DNA from: Pseudomonas putida
GTDB taxonomy: Bacteria > Pseudomonadota > Gammaproteobacteria > Pseudomonadales > Pseudomonadaceae
Direction: 5' to 3'
Assembly: GCF_016406145.1 (NCBI RefSeq)
Contig: NZ_CP066306.1
Location: 5,022,001-5,086,000, forward strand
DNA length: 64,000 bases
Positions 59,918 through 64,000 of this stretch are shown here, piece by piece (position 1 is the first letter of the stretch; each line of letters starts with the position of its first letter). A program made the translations under genes and the position numbers. Under the pieces are notes generated by a model, which was not told where the DNA came from, did no database searches, and saw nothing but the letters and a program-made list of their open reading frames with translations.

Positions 59918-60985
59918 TCAACCCTGCGACAGCAGTTGACGCAGGTCGATGACCGCCGCATTGGCCCGCGAAATATAGTTGGCCATGACCAGCGAGTGGT
60001 TGGCCCACATGCCGAAGCCGCTGCCGTTGAGCACCATGGGGCTCCACAATGCCTCCTGCGAGGCCTCGAGCTCACGAATGATCTGGCGCACGCTGACGGT
60101 GGCATTCTTTTTCGCCAGCACGTCAGCAAAGTCCACTTCGATGGCACGCAGCAGGTGCGACAGCGCCCAGGCTTGGCCACGGGCTTCGTAGAATACGTTG
60201 TCGATCTGCAGCCAAGGCGTTTCCACCACCTCCTCGTCCACCTGCGGCGCCTGGCCAGCAACCACCGACTCGGTCTTCAGGGTGGTATTGAGCTTGACCC
60301 GGCCGACGCTTGCCGACAGGCGCTGCGACAGCGAGCCCAGACGGGTGGCGACATCGCCCAGCCAGTTGTTCAGGTTGTCGGCACGAGTGTAGAAGATCGC
60401 ACCCTTGTCGCCTGCAGCCAGGCGGGTCTGGTAGCGGGCGAGCGATTTGATGCCCTCTTCGAACTCCGACTCACTGGATGGGAGAATCCAGCTCTTGTTG
60501 TCGAAGTTGAAACGCGGCTCGGCCTTGGCCAGGTCGGCGTCCTCGGTGGACTGCGACTGCGAGCGGGCGAAGTCTTTGCGCAAAGCGCGGGACAGGTCAC
60601 GCACCTGGACCAGCACGCCGTATTCCCAGCTCGGCATGTTGTCCATCCACAGCCCCGGCGGGAAGCGGTCGTTGGAGATGTAGCCGCCCGGCTTGTTCAG
60701 CAGAGTACCGGCTACCGTCTTGAGCGTTTCGATGGTGGTGTAACCAATCACCATCTGCTGGCCATTGCGCTCGGCTGCTGCCTGGGCGTTCTGCTGCACC
60801 GGGAACAGCTCCGGTTCCTGGCTCCAGTACCAGCCCAGGCCGATGCAGACCAGCAGGTACAACCCGATCAGGGTTCCCAGGGCTCGGCTCCAGAGGCCAC
60901 CCACATAGCTACGGGCGGCAGCACCGCGGCCATCGACACGCTCACGGGGCTCGGCCTTGGCCTCGCGGTTTTTCCAGTCCAGCAT
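59918..60985 (-). CDS. DUF2333 membrane-anchored protein
   Basis: 355 residues. One hydrophobic anchor near the N-terminus (about 35-55: ALGTLIGLYLLVCIGLGWYW) and a large periplasmic domain (PPGLWMDNMPSWEYGVLVQV, QTRLAAGDKGAIFYTRADNL, and GMWANHSLVMANYISRANAA). This matches the Pfam DUF2333 layout. The ATG at 60983-60985 with AAGGA upstream is preferred over the GTG at 61006. Function unknown. Confidence 0.88.
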   Translation of the reverse strand: MLDWKNREAKAEPRERVDGRGAAARSYVGGLWSRALGTLIGLYLLVCIGLGWYWSQEPELFPVQQNAQAAAERNGQQMVIGYTTIETLKTVAGTLLNKPGGYISNDRFPPGLWMDNMPSWEYGVLVQVRDLSRALRKDFARSQSQSTEDADLAKAEPRFNFDNKSWILPSSESEFEEGIKSLARYQTRLAAGDKGAIFYTRADNLNNWLGDVATRLGSLSQRLSASVGRVKLNTTLKTESVVAGQAPQVDEEVVETPWLQIDNVFYEARGQAWALSHLLRAIEVDFADVLAKKNATVSVRQIIRELEASQEALWSPMVLNGSGFGMWANHSLVMANYISRANAAVIDLRQLLSQG

Positions 60986-61231
60986 GGCTTTGTCCTTATC
61001 AGTCACGACGGTTCAGGGCTTTTGACCACAGGCCAATGCCAGGGTGCCACGGCAAGCCCATGTTGCTGCACTATAAAGCAGACACCACCGTACGCATAAG
61101 CGACCAATCAGTCAGCAACTGAATATTCGTCATCAACGCTTTGTTGATCCCGCGCACTCGCATGCCTGGAAAGAGCTGCTAGCATAGAGCCATCATCGCA
61201 CCTGCATATCCCACTAATAAGTAGTCAGGAC

Positions 61232-62611
61232 ATGACCCAAGCCGCGGAGCCGAGCCAAGAGCGCCTCAAGCAGGAGCTCGATCACCTGCTGCAACGCCTG
61301 TCGCGCACTCGTTTGCGCAAGGGCGACCAACTTGATCAGCTGACGTTGCCACCTGCCCGCAGGCCGGTGTATCTGCTGCTGCGCGACCATGAGCGTGCCG
61401 AGCGTCTGGCCCAGCAGCTGGAATTCTTCGGCCTGAGCGTGCAACCGCTGTTCAGCGTCGACGCGTTGCTGGCGTCAGTGGCCGAGCAGGCACCATCCGC
61501 CATAGTCATGGATGTCGACTTCAGCGGGCCGGGATGCGGCATGCAACTGGCGGCACAGGCGCAGTCGGGTCTGGAGCAGCCGATCCCGCTGTTGTTCTTC
61601 AGCTTGCACGAAGCCGACACGCCAACGCGCCTGGCCGCAGTACGCGCAGGTGGTCAAGCATTTCTCACCGGCACACTGGAAGCCTCCAGCCTGCTTGAGA
61701 AGCTCGAGATCATGACCAGCACCGTGCCTCTTGAACCGCTGCGCGTGCTGATTATCGACGACTCGCGCACCCAGGCACTGCACACCGAACGCGTGCTGGG
61801 CAGCGCCGGCATGATCACCCGCAGCCTGACCGACCCGATCCGCGCCATGGCCGAGTTGGCCGACTTCCAGCCCGACCTGATCATTCTCGACCTGTACATG
61901 CCAGCCTGCTCGGGCCCGGAACTGGCCAAGGTGATCCGCCACAACGACCGCTACGTCAGCGTACCCATCATCTACCTGTCCGCGGAGGACGACCTGGACA
62001 AACAGCTCGATGCCATGAGCGAGGGCGGCGACGACTTTCTGACCAAACCTATCCGCTCGCGACACCTGATCACCACTGTGCGCAACCGCGCTGCCCGTGC
62101 GCGCCACCTCAGGTCGCGCATGGTCCGCGACAGCCTTACCGGCCTGTACAACCACACGCACATCCTGCAACTGCTGGAAGACTGTAGCTTTCGCGCCCGT
62201 CGCGAGGGCCAGCCGCTCAGCTTCGCCATGCTCGACATCGACCACTTCAAGAAGATCAACGACCGCCATGGCCACCCCATGGGCGACCGGGTCATCAAGA
62301 GCCTGGCACTGTTTCTCAAGCAACGGCTGCGCAAGACCGACTTCATCGGCCGCTATGGCGGCGAGGAATTCGCCATCGTCATGCCCAACACCGCACTGGA
62401 TGCCGCGCACAAGGTGCTCGACGAGATTCGCCGGCGCTTCGCCGAAATCCTATACCCGGCACAACCCTGCGACCTGCAGTGCACTTTCAGTGCCGGGGTA
62501 GTGCAGCTGGACGATGAGCTCGATGCGTTGAGCATGGCCAGCACCGCAGATGAGGCGCTGTATCGGGCCAAGCATGCGGGACGCAACTGTGTGGTGCGGG
62601 TCGAGCCTTAG
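61232..62611 (+). CDS. Diguanylate cyclase response regulator (REC-REC-GGDEF, PleD-like)
   Basis: 459 residues. A first receiver-like domain (about 45-160) keeps the central Asp (AIVMDVDF) but lacks the acidic pair and looks degenerate. The second (about 170-290) has VLIIDDSRTQ, LIILDLYMPACSG and FLTKPI and should be phosphorylated. The GGDEF domain (about 300-455) has RYGGEEF and an RKTD inhibitory site five residues before it, so it should make c-di-GMP with product feedback. Convincing ATG start at 61232. No kinase gene is adjacent. Confidence 0.93.
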   Translation: MTQAAEPSQERLKQELDHLLQRLSRTRLRKGDQLDQLTLPPARRPVYLLLRDHERAERLAQQLEFFGLSVQPLFSVDALLASVAEQAPSAIVMDVDFSGPGCGMQLAAQAQSGLEQPIPLLFFSLHEADTPTRLAAVRAGGQAFLTGTLEASSLLEKLEIMTSTVPLEPLRVLIIDDSRTQALHTERVLGSAGMITRSLTDPIRAMAELADFQPDLIILDLYMPACSGPELAKVIRHNDRYVSVPIIYLSAEDDLDKQLDAMSEGGDDFLTKPIRSRHLITTVRNRAARARHLRSRMVRDSLTGLYNHTHILQLLEDCSFRARREGQPLSFAMLDIDHFKKINDRHGHPMGDRVIKSLALFLKQRLRKTDFIGRYGGEEFAIVMPNTALDAAHKVLDEIRRRFAEILYPAQPCDLQCTFSAGVVQLDDELDALSMASTADEALYRAKHAGRNCVVRVEP

Positions 62612-62724
62612 CTGGCCGGACCGCACCTGCAAGATAGCCTTAAGCCATCATCGTCATCACCCCGTCACAAAATAGCAATAACTTCAGGCACCTACCTCTC
62701 CATCCCCGCAGGAAGTTCGCGGCT

Positions 62725-64000
62725 ATGCGCCTGAAGTGGCTGACCAATTTCAACACCCTGTTACTGGTGACCGTGTGTATCGCTCTGGGTGCGACCCTTT
62801 GGTGGTCCCAGCGTGCCCTGGAGCGCCCCTATCAATTGATGGAACGCTACCTGGGCCTGTCGCAGCAGTTCCAGAACCAGGCCGCGCGCAACATCCAGGC
62901 TTATCTTGGCAGCGGTGACGCCCTGCGCCATGCGGCGGCGCTGGAGGCCAACCAACAACTTGAGCAGGCACTGGCCGACTGGCCTGAAGAGCTGGCCGGC
63001 CAATTGCGCCCAAGCCTCGATACCCTGCAAGCCTTCACAGCCAACGAGCTGCTCGCGGCCGGCAAGCTGGCCGGCGACCCTCAAGCCCTGCTGTTGCAGG
63101 CCGAACGTGAGCTAGGCGCCAATTTCGAACAACTGTCCGGCTATGCCCGTGACAGCGCCAGCAGCGACGCGAGCCGTTATCTGCCGCCATTGCTCGACGC
63201 CAGCGTACACCTGGGCCGCCTGTCGCTGGCCCGTGACAAACTGGTCAGCAGCGGCCGCGCCGAGCTGGCCGACGAGGTGGAGCGCGAGCTGCAACTGATC
63301 CGCGCACAGGCTCAGGTCATCGACAACCTGCCGTTGCTGGGCGTGACCCGCGCCGCCGAATCCAACGCCGATGATTTCGCTGCCATGATGGGCCTGGAAA
63401 CGCAGGCAGCCGGACAACAGGAAGACGTAGCCGTTGGCCTCAAGCGCGAACTGCAGAGCCTGCTCAGCCGCTACCCTGGCGAACTGCAACGCACCCGCGA
63501 ACAGATCGAGCGGCGCACAACGCTGGCCGCCAGCACCAACGAACGGCTCGACGCCGTGCAAAAAGCCATCGCCAGCCTTGAGCCTGAAGTGCGGGGCCAG
63601 CACGCCCGTATCGCCAGCGAAGTGCGCCTTATCCAGGGCCTGATGATCGGCCTGATCCTGCTGATCGCCCTACTCATCGACACATTGCAGCGGCGGCTGA
63701 CGCGTACCCTGACCGGTCTGGCCCCGGCCCTGTCGCAATGGGCCGAAGGTGATTTCGCCGCCCCCATCGCCCTGGGCAAGACCAACCGCGAGCTGCACGA
63801 CATCCAGGAATCGCTCAACCGCCTGCGCCAGTACTTGGTGGAGCTGGTCGGCACCATCCGCCACAACGCCGAACTGGTGGCCGGCAGCAGCCACGCACTG
63901 GCCGGCATGAGCGCCGCCCTGCATGACGGCGCAGAGCGCCAGGCCGGTGACACCGGACAGATACGCGATGCGCTGGGCGAACTGGAAGCCACCATTTTGC
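62725..64000 (+). CDS. Methyl-accepting chemotaxis protein, N-terminal part (runs off right edge)
   Basis: About 425 residues visible from the ATG at 62725. TM1 (about 9-28: NTLLLVTVCIALGATLWW), a largely helical periplasmic domain (about 30-300), TM2 (about 303-322: IQGLMIGLILLIALLID), then a HAMP-like region and the start of a cytoplasmic coiled coil (LVGTIRHNAELVAGSSHAL). The signalling tip is beyond base 64000, so a chemoreceptor is inferred rather than proven; a histidine kinase is less likely from the coiled-coil pattern. The all-helical sensor differs from the Cache sensor of the receptor at 34 kb. Confidence 0.75.
   Translation, partial: MRLKWLTNFNTLLLVTVCIALGATLWWSQRALERPYQLMERYLGLSQQFQNQAARNIQAYLGSGDALRHAAALEANQQLEQALADWPEELAGQLRPSLDTLQAFTANELLAAGKLAGDPQALLLQAERELGANFEQLSGYARDSASSDASRYLPPLLDASVHLGRLSLARDKLVSSGRAELADEVERELQLIRAQAQVIDNLPLLGVTRAAESNADDFAAMMGLETQAAGQQEDVAVGLKRELQSLLSRYPGELQRTREQIERRTTLAASTNERLDAVQKAIASLEPEVRGQHARIASEVRLIQGLMIGLILLIALLIDTLQRRLTRTLTGLAPALSQWAEGDFAAPIALGKTNRELHDIQESLNRLRQYLVELVGTIRHNAELVAGSSHALAGMSAALHDGAERQAGDTGQIRDALGELEATIL

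Overview
The window is a chromosomal segment of a fluorescent pseudomonad, most likely of the Pseudomonas putida group. The evidence is a Pseudomonas-type rRNA operon, GC-rich coding sequence, pseudomonad REP elements, and a gene order (thiO, minor pilins, ispH-fkpB-lspA-ileS-ribF-murJ, rpsT, pqiBA, rrn, mmsA-bauA) that I recall from P. putida genomes. Species assignment is an inference from memory, not a search.

1-14.5 kb: A partial glycine oxidase gene and a small cluster of type IV minor pilins (pilV, pilW, pilX, pilE on the minus strand, with a lone fimT-like gene facing the other way). Next comes the tightly overlapping minus-strand housekeeping series murJ, ribF-ileS-lspA-fkpB-ispH, divergent from rpsT. 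A three-gene lipid-transport operon follows: two half-size PqiA proteins and a six-MCE-domain PqiB.

14.6-20.4 kb: A complete rRNA operon on the minus strand (16S, tRNA-Ile(GAT), tRNA-Ala(TGC), 23S, 5S). It has two tandem promoters, boxA antitermination sites and a terminator.

20.4-30.4 kb: mmsA and an omega-amino-acid:pyruvate transaminase gene form a beta-alanine/malonate-semialdehyde catabolic pair, with a divergent LysR regulator and a RutR-like TetR regulator. Then come yigZ, an intergenic region with two copies of a DnaA-box-containing module exactly 185 bp apart, an SDR gene, an adenine/adenosine deaminase gene, an ArsR-type regulator, a largely empty 500-bp stretch, and a Bcr/CflA-type drug exporter.

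30.4-43.1 kb: A copper module (copZ, a small secreted protein, copA, cueR) with two matching CueR-type operators; a chemoreceptor with a probable FliA promoter; an AraC regulator; a thiolase / long FabG / MaoC acyl-chain divergon; a MazG-like hydrolase overlapping cmoM; and two DUF4136 lipoproteins.

43.1-64 kb: A prepilin peptidase plus PprB-like regulator pair next to an orphan two-partner-secretion pore; pbpC and a bacterial alpha-2-macroglobulin gene separated by a small membrane-protein gene; and a DinF-type MATE gene whose 3' end is part of a 299-bp tandem duplication adjoining a REP-associated transposase (RAYT) and its REPs. After these lie speA, a YciH/SUI1 gene, a Nudix gene, a DUF2333 gene, a PleD-like REC-REC-GGDEF regulator and the N-terminal part of another chemoreceptor running off the right edge. 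No CRISPR array, prophage or complete insertion sequence was seen.
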